A DNA stretch of 64,000 nt, from positions 64,414,906 through 64,478,905 of the forward strand of contig JAMXIF010000015.1 of assembly GCA_028583685.1 (NCBI GenBank), read 5' to 3'. This DNA is from Petaurus breviceps papuanus. Lineage: Eukaryota > Chordata > Mammalia > Diprotodontia > Petauridae. This document shows, piece by piece, positions 34,915-46,877 of the stretch. A program made the position numbers and the translations under genes. The notes below the pieces were generated by a model. That model saw only the letters and a program-made list of their open reading frames with translations. It ran no database searches and had not been told where the DNA came from. Each line of letters opens with the position of its first letter. The stretch's first letter is position 1.

Positions 34915-36231
34915 CAACTTCGAGTTCCAAATTCTTTCCCTTCTTCCCTCCCCTCCCACCCTCATTGAGAAGACAGGCAATTCGATATAAATTATAAATG
35001 TGTAGTCATGCAAAACATATTCACAATAGTCATGTTGTGAAATGTTACCTTTATATCCCCCCATCCCAACCTGCTCCCCCCATTTATACTATCCTCTCAA
35101 TTGACCCTGCCCCTCCTCAAAATTGTTTGCTTTTGATTACTGCCTCTCCCAATCTACCCTCCCATCTATGATTCCCTCCTCATCCCCTTCCCCCCATACT
35201 TTCCTGTAGGGTAAGATACATGTCCATACTCAATTGAGTGCATATGCTATTCCCTCCTGAAGCTGTATCTGATGAGAGTAAGGTTCACTCATTCCCTATT
35301 ACCTCTCTCCTCTCCCTCTCCACTGTAAAAGCTTTTCTTTGCCTCTTTTATGTGCAATTATTTACCTCATTCTACTTCTCCCTTTATGTCTTTTTCCAGT
35401 GCATTCCTCTCTCACCCCTAAATTATATTTTTAGACATTATTTAGACAATATTTTAGACATATTACATGTATGTGTGTGTGGGGTGTGTGCATTTCTTAC
35501 AACTACCCTAATACTTAGAAAGGTCTCATGAGTTGTAAATATGATCTTTCCATGTAGGAATGTAAACAGTTAAAATTTAATAATAAGTCCCTTAAAATTT
35601 CCCTTTTGTGTTTACCTTTTCATTCTTCTCTTGAGTCTTGTATTTGAAAATCAAATTTTCTATTCAGCTCTGTTATTTTCATCAAGAATGCTTGCAAGTC
35701 CTATATTTCATTGAATATCCTCTTTTCCCTGAAGCATTATACTCAATTTTGCCAGGTACGTGATTCTTGATTTTAAGCCTCACTCCTTTTATCTCTGGAA
35801 TTTCATATATCAAGCCTGACGAATCCTTAATATAGAATCTGCTAAATTTCATGTCATCCTGTTTGTGTTTCCAAAATACTTGATTTGTTTCTGACTGATT
35901 ACAGTATTTTCTTCTTGACCTAGGAACTCTGGAATTTGACTACAATATTCTATACGTTTTTCTTTCTCTTTAAGGAGTTGATTGGTGGATTCTTTCCATT
36001 TCTCTTTCACCCTCTGGTTCTAGAATATCAGGGAAGTTTTGCTTGATAACTTCTTGAAATATAACGTCTAGGCTGTTTGTTGATCATGGGTTTCAGGTAA
36101 TCCAATAATTTCTGAATTATCACTGCTGCATATATTTTCCAGGTCAGTTATTTTTCCAGTGAGATATTTCACATTCTCTTGTATTTCTGCTTCCAGTGTG
36201 AAGGGTGTACTGACCTAAACTTCAGGGTTTT

Positions 36232-36741
36232 TGTGATAGTAATGGAATATAAAGATTCCCCTGTATTGGCACTGTCCTTCACCAGTGGACAGTATTCACT
36301 CTCTGTCTGCAGGACAGTCTCAGGAGCTCTTAGCCAACAGCCAGGTTCCAGGACTTCTTCAACAAAAGGACTGTCTTTCACCAGTGGACAAATCTGGCAA
36401 AACAACATCAAAATAGACAGACAAAGTACCAGCAAAACAGCCATATCTCCTCAGTCCTTGGCAGCTCCGGGGGAAGGTCTCAAAAGTCCAGGGCAATTCA
36501 AAGTGGCCCCCAGCAATTCTCTCAGTCTCTCTCTGCCTCCACGAGGTGCTGCTTCCAAAAAGTTCTTCTGCCTCTCTCTTGTCTCTCCAAATCTACGTCA
36601 CCAGCTCCTCCCAGTTCAGGACTTTCTTTTCACATCAACAAGTCCATCCCACAGGTGGGATTAACAAGCTCTGGGTTTTAACACAATCAGTTTGAAAACC
36701 AAGCTAATACAGGGGAATCTTTATATTCCATTACTATCACA
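36232..36741. mobile_element. 510-bp element with 36-bp terminal inverted repeats
   Basis: 36,232-36,267 is the exact reverse complement of 36,706-36,741 (tgtgatagtaatggaata...). The flanks are a perfect 5-bp direct repeat gtttt (36,227-36,231 and 36,742-36,746). The interior has two copies of a ctgtc-ttcaccagtggaca word and no protein domain. The TG...CA ends and 5-bp duplication would also fit an LTR-like fossil, but 36-bp inverted termini fit a non-autonomous DNA element better. Class unresolved. Confidence 0.8.
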
Positions 36742-37498
36742 GTTTTGTGCAGCTTTATTCAGAGCTACTTCTAGGAACCTGTAAGTTTTTTGTTCTTCCA
36801 ATGTAGCATTATCAAAGGAGAGGTGTTTACTCCTCTCCTGGACTGTACTCTGTCCTGTGAGTGACCACAAACACTCTGTTCTGCCTTGGAAATGTGAGGA
36901 GGATTCCCTCTCCACACCACTACAAGCTCTACCACACCAGCACTTCTCCTCATCCCACGATTGCCACCCATGTTTGTGACTGAGATCAAAGCATGGGCAA
37001 AGAAAGAGAATCCTGTCACAGTGCAGCAACAGAAAAGAGATCCCTGCATCTGTGGGTCAACAGTTCTGGTAGTAGCCATTGCCACTGCCACCATAACTAC
37101 CCTGCAGTTTGGACCTGATCACACTCCTCTCTCACCCAGCTCTGACAGAGCATTTCTACTGACTTTCTAACATCTTTGGCATTTATGGCCATAGAAGTTA
37201 CGACAGCTACCAATGACTCAGTACTGAGAACTGCTCCAGGTTTCCTGAGGCCTAGTGAGTGTCAATACTTTTTGCATTAGACTGTGCTCCTCTCTCAGGT
37301 TGGTGTGACTGACCTTTCCTGTCATGCTTCCAGGCTGTCTTGGACTAGAAATTTGTTTCACTGTCATTTTTTGGTTTCTCTTACCCCTGAATTTGTTTAG
37401 AATCCTTTTTTACAGGTATATGAAGGGATTTGGGTGAGAGCTCAATCAAATCCCTGCTTTTACTCTTCCATTTTGACTTTGTCTCCCAAAGTATTTCT

Positions 37499-37637
37499 TT
37501 TTTTTTTGGAGGGGAGGAAGGGCAGGACAATTGGGGTTAAGTGACTTGCCCAAGGACACATGGCTAGTAAGTGTTAAGTGTCTGAGGCCACATTTTATCT
37601 CAGGGCCTCCTGACTTCACTGTGCTACCTAACTGCCC
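37499..37637 (-). mobile_element. tRNA-derived SINE with 16-bp target duplication
   Basis: A T-run on the left, then attggggttaagtgacttgc, gtgttaagtgtctgaggc and ctacctaactgcccc in minus orientation. ctcccaaagtatttct flanks it exactly at 37,483-37,498 and 37,638-37,653. It sits at the junction between HAL1 E and L1 C. Confidence 0.92.
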
Positions 37638-37653
37638 CTCCCAAAGTATTTCT

Positions 37654-39650
37654 ATAAATCATTTTTCAAACAATTAAGATCAGATCTAAATAATTAGAAA
37701 AATATCAGTTCATTGTGTGTAGGCCAAGCTAATATAATAAAAATGATAATTCTACATAAATAAATTTGCATATTCAGTGCCATACCAATCAAAATACCAA
37801 AAAAATATTTCATGGAGGTAGAAAAAATAATAACAAAATTCATCTGGTAGAATAAAAGGTCTAAAATGCCAACAGAATTGATCAAAAGAAATGCTATGGA
37901 ATGTGGGCTAACTATACCATATCTTAAATTTTATTATAAAGAAGCAATCATCAAAACTACTTGGTACTGGCTAAGAAATAAAGTGGTGAATCAGTGGAAT
38001 AGTTTTAGGTACACAAGACACAGTAGTTAATGACTATAGTAATCTACTGTTTGTTAAATGCAAAGACTTCAGGTTCTAAGATGACAACTCACTATTTAAC
38101 AAAAACTGCTGGGAAAACTAGAAAGTAGCATGGCAGAAACCAACATCTTAAAACCTATATCATGATAAAGTGAAAATGGGTTTAGATATAAAGGCAAAGT
38201 TGGAGAGTAAGGAAGATTTTACCTTTCAGATCTATGGAAAATGGAAGAACTTATGATCAAACAAGAGATAGAGGACATTATGAAATGCAAAATGTATGAT
38301 CTTGAGTACATTAATTTGAAAAGTTTCTTGCATAAACAAAACCCATGTAACCAAAAAATAGAAGGGAAGCAGAAAGCTTGGAAACATTTTTTTACAGCCA
38401 GTGTCTTTGATAAAGATTTCATTTAAAAATATAGAGAAGTGAGTCAAATTTATACGAATACAAGTCATTTCCCAATTTATATAAATGGTTAAAAGATATG
38501 AACAGGGGGACAGCTAGGTGGTGAAGTAAATAGAGCATTGGCCCTGGAGTCAGGGGGACCTGACTTCAAATCAAACCTCTGACACTTACTAGACATATGA
38601 CCTTGGGCAAGTCACTTAACCCCAATTTCCCTGCCCTCCCCCTCCAAAACAAAAAGCAAAAGATATCAACGGATATCTTTCAGAGGAAGAAATTAAGGCA
38701 ATCTATAGTCATGTGAAAAAATTCTATAAGTCACTATTGATTAGAGAAATCCAAATCAAAACAACTCTGGGGCACTATATCACACCTATTGAATCAGCTA
38801 CCATATCAAAACAGGAAAATGATAAATGATGGAGAATATATGGGACAATTGGAACATTAATGCATTTTTTTTGGAGTTGTGAATTGATCTGACCCTTCTG
38901 GAGAGCAATTTGGAACTACGTCCAAAAGGGCTATAAAACTGCATACCTTTGGACCCAGGAATACTACTTCTAGGTCTGTATTCCCAAAAGATCATAAAAA
39001 AGGGGAAAAGGGACTCACATGTACAAAAATATCTAAAGCAGTTCTTTTTTTGTGGTCATCAATAATTGGAAATTGAGGGGATATCATTTAATTGGGTTAT
39101 GGCTGAATAAGTTGTGGTATATGAGTTCAGTGGAATACTATTTTCCATATGACGAGTTGGAAGACTTCAGTAATATCTGGAATTACATTATCTGATGAAT
39201 AGTGAATGTGAGCAAAGCCAGGAGATCATTTTTTACAGTAACTATCATTTTGTGTCATGGCAAATGCTGATAGACTTAGCTATTCCCAGCAATGTACTGA
39301 TCTAAGACAATTCCAGAAGACTCATGATGAAAAATACTCTCCATAGCCAGGAAAAGAACGATAGACTCTGAATGCAGATCACATTATCTCTTGATTATGT
39401 CTATTTTTGTTTTGTTTTTATTTCTTATGCTTCCTCCCATTATTTTTTTATTCTTTACAACCTGATTAATGTGAAATATTTAATATGAATGTATAGGTAG
39501 ATCATATATCAAATTGCTTTTGGGGTGTCGGGGTGGGAGGGGGGAGGTAGGGGTAGCAAATTTGTAATTCAATATCCTACCTAAGTGAATGCTTAAATCT
39601 AAAAACAAAGCAACAAATCATTACATAGATAAATAAATGAACTAAATATT
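37654..39650 (+). mobile_element. L1 copy C, segment 3: end of ORF2 and 3'UTR
   Basis: ORF2 resumes with IRSDLNN-type residues, ANIIKMIILHK and YFMEVEKIITKFIW. The C-terminal part follows after a SINE (38,504-38,657), then the 3'UTR ending in an A-rich tail near 39,650. The frames are broken. The element carries an ordinary 5' to 3' L1 order when joined with segments 1 and 2. Confidence 0.87.
38504..38657 (+). mobile_element. tRNA-derived SINE inside L1 C
   Basis: ggacagctaggtggtgaagt, gagcattggccctggagtca, gacttcaaatc (B-box region) and cttgggcaagtcacttaacc, then an A-rich tail. The duplication aaaagatatgaac (38,491) and aaaagatatcaac (38,658) differs at one base. Confidence 0.92.
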
Positions 39651-39659
39651 TAAAAATAC

Positions 39660-40296
39660 TCTCCTTAGTTACAGTTTGTTTTTCCTTAGGAATAATCCCT
39701 GTCAAAATATTCATATCAAGCATTTTTCTTTCTCCCTTCTCACCTCTGCCTCCTTTTTACCTGTTGAGTAAAATCTACTTCTATATACATCTGTATAAAA
39801 GGATTTTATTCTCCTTTTCCCAGTTCAGATGATTTTGAAGTTCATATGTTTCTCACTACTACCACTCTGTCCTCAGTTTTATAGCCTATTTTTTTTATAA
39901 CCAATTATGTCATTTGAATTTCCACATTCTTGTCTTTCTCACCTAAAGTCTATTCTTGTTCCCATCCCTTTTAACTCTTTTAAGGTCATCAAGACACAAC
40001 AAAATCAAACCCAGACTTTCTGTCTTATTTGACTATACTGAAGACCCTTAATGAAGTATTATGCTGAAATAAAAGTATCATCTACTAACATTTTTATGGG
40101 AAGAGTTTATCTTTGTTTAGTGCTCTATGATTATTCATTCGTGATTACCATTTTTTATGTTTCTCTTGGCTCCAATGTTTATATTTAGAAGCTTCTACTA
40201 AGCTCTGCCTCTTTCACCTTTGTCTTTCCCCTGCACTCTGACTTTAGAAGAGAGAGCAATATTGAAGGCTTTACACAGCTCTGCCTAACTCAAATC
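39660..40296. other. Unassigned, no gene seen
   Basis: Pyrimidine-rich AT-biased DNA between L1 C and L1 F. No frame of note and no repeat that I recognise. Confidence 0.5.
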
Positions 40297-41120
<824 letters not shown>

Positions 41121-44010
41121 TTGGGGGTGGAGTCAAGATGGCAGAGAAGAAACAGGACCTCCAGGCAGCTCCAGCTTCCACCTTCCCCAATTCATGTAAA
41201 AGCAGACTCTGAACAAACTTTGGAGCTACAGAACCCACAAAATGACACAAAGGAGCTAACCTCCCACTGAGGACAGGCCCACAGGCCTGCAGGAATTGGC
41301 CAGCACAGCTGTCTGGGAGCTAAGCCCAGGCCCACACCTAGGTTTTAGCCTCAGAATGGGCTTGACCAGCCACCAGCTGGATGACCAGCAGCTGTGATAG
41401 TTGCCAGCTGGAGGGACTCCAGATCACCAGCAGCTGTGGCCTTCCAAAATTATCAACATATAGATGCTAAGGACAAAGTGAGAGGTCAGTGGATTGTGGG
41501 CTTTGGGACCCAGTAGTTGGGAGCACATTGGCTTTTGCCCCCAGGGTAAGAAGCCACTGAGGGTGGCTGTGCAGCAGCCCCCACTTGGCAGCTTCATATA
41601 CTTGCCTGAAGAGTGTAGGGGGACCAAGCGACCAGTCTGAGGGGTATTTGCTCTTGTTTTAACCTGCTTGGATCTGGATTGCAGTCAAGGGTGGAGGTCT
41701 TGGGGTGTTTGTGCAGCTTGCCAGAGAATATGGAGGCTTTAGCAAGGGCACCCAAGAAATACCTCGGGCAGCTGAGAAATCCCGGCATTTGGTACAGAGC
41801 TTCCCTCTCTGATAGAAGAGTTCTACTGTGGCAAAAAGCCCCCAAATCAAGAAATTGAGTGGCAACATGACCAAGCAAAGGAAACAAAGCAAAGATAAGA
41901 ATCCAACGTTAGACTTTTATTTTTGGGACAAAAAGGATCAAAGCATGGAAGAGGAGGAAGGCAGTGAAGGCAGAACTCCTGCACCAAAAGCTTCAAAGGA
42001 AAATACGACCAGGTGACAGGCCATAGTGGACCTTAAGAAGCAGATAAGAGAAGTGAAGGAAAAAATGGGAAGAGAAATGAGAACAATGCAAGAAAATTAT
42101 TAAATGAGAGTCAACAGCCTGCTTGAGGAAGATAACACCTTAAAACATAGACTAACTCAAATGGCAAAAGAGGCTCAAAAAGGCAATGAGGAGAAGAATG
42201 CCTTAAAAAGCAAAATTTGCCAGAAGGAAAATGAATCTCAAAAGCTCACTGAGGAGAATCATTCCTTCAGAATTACATTGGAGCACATGGAAGCTAATGA
42301 CTTTAAGAGAAATCAAGATGCTGTTAAACAGATCCAAACAAATGAAAGAATAGAAGGCAATGTGAAATATCTCATTGGAAAAACCACGGTCCTGGAAAAT
42401 AGATTGAAAAGAGATAATTTAAAAATGATTGGACTACTTGAAAGCCATGATCAAAGAAAGAACCTAGAATTCATCATACAAGAAATTCTCAAGGAAAACT
42501 GCCCGGATGTTTTAGAACCAGAGGGCAAAATAGAGGTTGAAAGAATCTATTTATCACCTCCAGAAAAAGATCCCAAAAAGAAAACTACTGGGAATATTAT
42601 AGCCAGGTTCTGAAATTCCCAGATCAAGGAAAGAATATTACAAGCAGCCAGTAAGAAACAATTTGAATATTGTAAAACACAATCAGGATAACCCAGGAAC
42701 TGGTAGCTTCTACACTGAGTTTGGATCAAAGGCTTGGGATAATCTGGAGAACAAATAAGCTGGGATTAAAACCAAGAATCACCTACCCAACATAACTGAG
42801 TATTATGTTTCAGGGGAAAATATGGTCATTCAATGGAATAGAGTACTTTCAAGTGTTCTTGATGAAAAAACCAGAGTTGAATAGAAACTTTGACATTCAG
42901 ATACCAGAAGCAAGAGAAGCATGAGAAGGTAAACAGGGAAAAGAAATCATAAGAACTTATCAAAGTTGAACTATTAGCATTACTACATGGAAAAACAATA
43001 ATTATAACTGATGAAACATTTCTCAGTATGAAAATAGTTGAAGGGAATATATATAAACAGAGGGTATATGGCTGTACAAATACATATGTGAATGTGTGTA
43101 TATTAGTTTATAGGTAGACATAGATAGAGGGCACAGCACCAATTTAATAGGAAGGGATGATACATAAAATGTGAAATTAAGAGGTGAGAGAGGAATATAA
43201 TGAGAGGAGATGGTGAGAGACAGAATGGGATAAAATATCTCATATAGAAGAGGCAAGTGAAAATGGTTACAATGGAGGAGAATAGGAAGGCAAAAGGGAA
43301 TTGGTCACCCTCATTCTCATTGAATTTGGCTTGGGGAGGGAATGAAATACACACTAAATAGAGTATCTCACCCTATAGGAGAGTAGGGGGGGAGTTTATT
43401 AGAGGGGAAATGATTGAAGGGATGGCCTGCTGGGGGGGATTTGGAAGCACCCACTTTTTAAAAGCTGCGGGATCAATGTAGAGACTAGAACAAGTGGGCG
43501 GTGGGATAGGAGAGAGGGAAATATTGTCAGTCTTTTACAATATATCTACTATGTTAATATTTTGCATTAGCTTCACATGTACAACCTGTATTGCTTATCT
43601 CCCCAGTAAGGGTGGGTGACAAGGGAGGAAGGGAATGAATCTGGAATTCAAAGTTTTAAAATCAAATGTTTAATAAATATATATATATATATATTATATT
43701 TATAGATAGATAGATAGATATAGATATAGATACACACACTATTCTGAATAGTATTTTACATGTAATTGGCAAATAAGATATACAGGTACTGGGGCTTAGA
43801 GATACACCATACCCTAATGGAAAAGTTGAAGGGGGTATGGGAGAAAATATGGGAGATTGCAGATTGGAGGAAGGGATAGCCTGTGGGACTGCTAATTTGG
43901 GACGGTGGGTAGGGGAAACATGGGGAGAAAATTTGTAACTCAAAATCTGTTGAAAATGAATGATGTAAATTAGAAGTTAACAAAGCATTTTACAAATGGA
44001 AAAATAAATA
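41121..44010 (+). mobile_element. Full-length HAL1 copy H3
   Basis: The 5' end is at ttgggggtggagtcaagatg, followed by a GC-rich 5'UTR to 41,866, ORF1 at 41,867-42,924, a 1-kb 3' region with the purine-rich tract (about 43,380-43,440), a TA/GATA microsatellite (43,675-43,735), the terminal extension and an A-rich tail near 44,010. No ORF2. It lies in L1 F ORF2; the flanks carry a weak diverged duplication (aataaaatattg, ataatgtattg). Same young subtype as H1 and H4. Confidence 0.9.
41867..42924 (+). pseudogene. HAL1 H3 ORF1 relic
   Basis: One frame runs from MTKQRKQSKDKNPTLDFYFW. It has a TGA at the tryptophan position of the canonical SWIQAIEDL, a TAA replacing glutamate before MRVNSL, and a stop at FRNFQIKE (RF*). 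The C-terminal part follows in another frame. The long stretch 42,104-42,613 keeps the coiled coil and most of the RRM-like domain (LKMIGLLESHDQRKNLEFII). About three to four lesions, so it is younger than H2 but non-functional. Confidence 0.87.
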
Positions 44011-44191
44011 AATAATAATGTATTGCCAAGGACATTATAGCAGTAATGTCCAGGATCCTACATTATGATGCAGGGCTGGTTCAATATTAGGGAAACCTTC
44101 AGCATAGTTGACCATATCAACAACAACACACAAAAAAAAAAAAAAAACAGAAATCCTGTGATTATCTCAATAGATCCAGAAAAAGGTTTTG

Positions 44192-44343
44192 GTGAGTAGC
44201 TAGGTGGCACTGTGAATAGAGCACAGGCCCTGGAGTCAGGAAGACCTGAGTTCAAATCTGGCCTCAGACACTTAACACTTACCAACCATGTGGCCTTGGG
44301 CAAGTCACTTCACCCCAATTGTCATGCCTTCCCCCTTCAAAAA
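44192..44343 (+). mobile_element. tRNA-derived SINE inside L1 F
   Basis: tagctaggtggcactgtgaa, tagagcacaggccctggagt, gagttcaaatct (B-box), gacacttaacacttaccaac and gggcaagtcacttcacccc, then an A-rich tail. The flanks aaaaggttttg and aaaagctttttg are the L1 duplication, slightly diverged. Confidence 0.92.
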
Positions 44344-45070
44344 AAAAGCTTTTTGCAAAATACAACTCCTATTTCTGTTTTTAAAAAAGAGTTCAAAGGA
44401 ATAGAGAGAACGTTTCTTAAAATTATAAGTAGTATCTATCTAAAATCATCAGCAAACATTTTCTGTAAAGGGGATAAGCTAGAAACCTTCCCGATTAGAT
44501 CTTGGGTGAAACAAGGATGCCCATTTTCACTCTTATTCAATATTGCACCAGATTTGTTAGCTTTAGCAATAAGAGAAAAAAAGAGAAATGGAAGGAATTG
44601 GAATAAGTAATCCAGAAAGAAAATTATCACTCATTGCACATGATATGATGATATACTCAGAGAAACCTCTAAAAACTACTTGAAACATTTAACAACGTAA
44701 GCAAAATTACGGGATCCAAAATAAACCTACCAAAATTATCAGCCTTTCCATATATTGCCATTAAAGCCCAGCAGCAAGAGATAGAAAGCAAAATTACATT
44801 TAAAATAATGTAGAAAATATAAAATACTACAAAATCTACCTGTCAAGGTCAACCCAGAAACTATATGAACACAGTTACAAAACACTTTTCGCATAGTCAG
44901 ATCTAAACAACCAGAAAAATATCAATTGCTCATGGACCAGCCTATATGATAAAGATGACAATCCTTTCTAAATTAATTTACTAGATTAATGTTGTGAAAA
45001 CACACTGCAAAACTTATATATTTTAAAGAACTAGAAAAAATAACACAATTCATCTAGAGAACTAAAGGTC

Positions 45071-45086
45071 AAGAATATCACGAATA
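45071..45086. repeat. 16-bp target-site duplication of H4 (left)
   Basis: aagaatatcacgaata here and aagaatatcaagaata at 48,205-48,220 (one mismatch) lie on the two sides of H4 and join two adjacent pieces of L1 F ORF2. Confidence 0.88.
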
Positions 45087-45763
45087 GGCAGCTCGGGCTT
45101 CCACCCTCCCCAATCCATGTAAAAGGGGACTCTAAACAAACTTTGGAGCTGCAGAACCCACATAATGACACAGAGAAGCTAACCTCCCGCTGAATACAGC
45201 CTGGAAGGCCGGCAGGAATCAGCCAGCACAGACACTCTGGGAGCTGAGCCCAGCACCATGCCAAGGCTTTAGCCCCAGGGTGGGCCTGACCAGCCGCCTG
45301 CCAGAGGGACTCCAGATCAGCAGCATCTGTGGCCACTTCCAGATTTATCAATACATAGATGTGAAGGACAAGTTGAGAGGCCAGTGCAGTCTGGACTTTG
45401 GGACCAGTAAGTGGGAGTGCATGGCTTTTACCCCCAGGGCAAGAAACTGCTGAGACGCCAGCACAGCCTTCTAGAGCCACGTGGCGGCTTCAGCTTCTGG
45501 CCTGCAGAATGTAGGGGGACCAAGCACCAGTCTGAGGGGTAATCACTCTTGCTTTAACATGCTTGGATCTGGATTGCAGTCTAGGGTGGAGGTCCTGGGG
45601 TATGGGTCCAGCTTGCCAGAGCATGTGGAGACCTCAGAGAGGGCACCCATCTAATACCTCCAGCAGCTGAGAAAACCCCAGCATTTGGGAGGAAAGCTCC
45701 CCTGTCTGGTGGCAGAGTCCTACTGTGGCAAAAAGCCCAATAGTCAAATAATTGAGTGGCAAA

Positions 45764-46825
45764 ATGAGCAGGCAGAGGAAACAAAGCAGACAGAAGACTC
45801 CAACATTACACTCCTATTTTGGGGATAAGAAGGAGCAAGGCATGGAACAGGAGGAAAACAATAAAGTCAGTACTCCTGCACCAAAAGCTTCAAAGGAAAA
45901 TACAAGCTGGATACAGGCCATAGAGGACCTTAAGAAGCAGATAAGAGAAGTGGAGGAAAAATTGGGAAGAGAAATGAGAACAATGCAAGAAAATTATGAA
46001 ATGAGAGTCAACAGCCTGACTGAAGAAAATAATACCTTAAAAAACAGACTGACTCAAATGGCAAAGGAGGCTCAAAAAGGCAATGAGGAGAAGAATGCCT
46101 TAAAAAGTCGAATTTGCCAGATGGAAAAAGAATCTCAAAAGCTCACTGAGGAGAATCATTGCTTCAGAATTAGATTGGAGCAAATAGAAGCTAATGACTT
46201 TATGAAAAATCAAGATGCTGTCAAACAGATCCAAACAAATGAAAGAATAGAAGGCAATGTGAAATATCTCATGGGAAAAACCACTGACCTGGAAAATAGA
46301 TCCAGGAGAGATAATTTAAAAATTATTGGACTGCCTGAAAGCCATGACCAAAGTAAGAACCCAGAAAGCATCCTCCAGGAAGCTCTCAAAGAAAACTGCC
46401 CTGATGTTTTAGAGCGAGAGGGCAAAATAGAGGTTGAAAGAATCCATGGATCACCTCCTGAAAAAGATCACAAAAATAAAACTCCTAGGAATATTATAGC
46501 CAGGTTCCGGAATTTCCAGATTAAGGAGAGAATATTACAAGCAGCCAGGAAGAAACAATTTGAATATTGTGGAAACACAATCAGGATAACCCAGGATCTG
46601 GCAGCTTCTACACTGAGGGATCGAAGAGCCTGGAATGTGATATTCTGGAGGGCACAGGAGCTGGGATTAAAACCAAGAGTCACCTACCCAGCCAAACTGA
46701 GTATCATGTTTCAGGGGAAAATATGGTCATTCAGTGGAATAGAGGACTTTCAAGCATTCTTGCTTCAAAAACCAGAGTTGAATAGAAAATTTGACATTCA
46801 GATACAAGAAGCAAGAGAAGCATGA
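45764..46825 (+). CDS. HAL1 ORF1 protein, intact 353-residue frame
   Basis: The frame begins at ATG 45,764 (MSRQRKQSRQ) and ends at TGA 46,823-46,825. A basic N-terminus carries the phrase TPTLHSYFGDKK (about residues 12-23), followed by an acidic, low-complexity stretch. Residues about 50-150 form a coiled coil rich in heptads (LTEENNTLKNRLTQMAK), then SRRDNLKIIGLPESHDQ starts the RRM-like domain (about 180-290, with NIIARFRNFQIKERIL). RITQDLAASTLRDRRAWNV and KPRVTYPAKLSIMFQGKIW form the C-terminal domain. This is the L1 ORF1p layout; by family knowledge it binds RNA as a trimer. No ORF2 lies downstream. No transcription evidence is visible. Confidence 0.9.
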   Translation: MSRQRKQSRQKTPTLHSYFGDKKEQGMEQEENNKVSTPAPKASKENTSWIQAIEDLKKQIREVEEKLGREMRTMQENYEMRVNSLTEENNTLKNRLTQMAKEAQKGNEEKNALKSRICQMEKESQKLTEENHCFRIRLEQIEANDFMKNQDAVKQIQTNERIEGNVKYLMGKTTDLENRSRRDNLKIIGLPESHDQSKNPESILQEALKENCPDVLEREGKIEVERIHGSPPEKDHKNKTPRNIIARFRNFQIKERILQAARKKQFEYCGNTIRITQDLAASTLRDRRAWNVIFWRAQELGLKPRVTYPAKLSIMFQGKIWSFSGIEDFQAFLLQKPELNRKFDIQIQEAREA

Positions 46826-46877
46826 GAAGGTAAACAGGGAAAAGAATTCATAAAGAACCTATCAAAGTTGAACTATT

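Larger units (their letters stand above)
33271..37482 (-). mobile_element. HAL1-type copy E, old, with nested insertions
   Basis: Minus-strand order: 5' end at about 37,480 (ttttgactttgtctcc is the complement of the 5' start), 5'UTR to about 36,750, ORF1 middle and C-terminus 36,190-35,580, 3' region to 34,915, terminal extension 33,550-33,271. Two inserts break it: 33,551-34,914 (unassigned DNA plus L1 D) and 36,232-36,741 (inverted-repeat element). The flanks are L1 C on both sides, with a diverged duplication (ataggacactttt, ataaatcattttt). ORF1 is heavily broken. It is older than H1, H3 and H4. Confidence 0.75.
44011..45086 (+). mobile_element. L1 copy F, segment 2 (reverse transcriptase)
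   Basis: Reads on from segment 1 (AGLVQY, then SIDPEKGF before a SINE, then KQGCPFSLLFNIAPDLLALA at about 44,510-44,570). ERKLSLIAHDMMIYSE replaces the usual FADD motif. It is cut at 45,086 by HAL1 H4 within the phrase for KGQEYHE. Confidence 0.82.

Noticed and set aside
36179-36664. 161-codon frame
   Set aside because: It starts in HAL1 E and runs into the inverted-repeat element, so it is a chance frame across an insertion junction.
38504-38657. tRNA gene
   Set aside because: The A- and B-box words belong to a tRNA-derived SINE with an A-tail and target duplication; no complete cloverleaf is visible.
45031-45480. 149-codon minus-strand frame as a host gene
   Set aside because: It begins with GTG, crosses the L1 F/H4 junction and is antisense to the HAL1 5'UTR; kept only as a weak finding about antisense frames.
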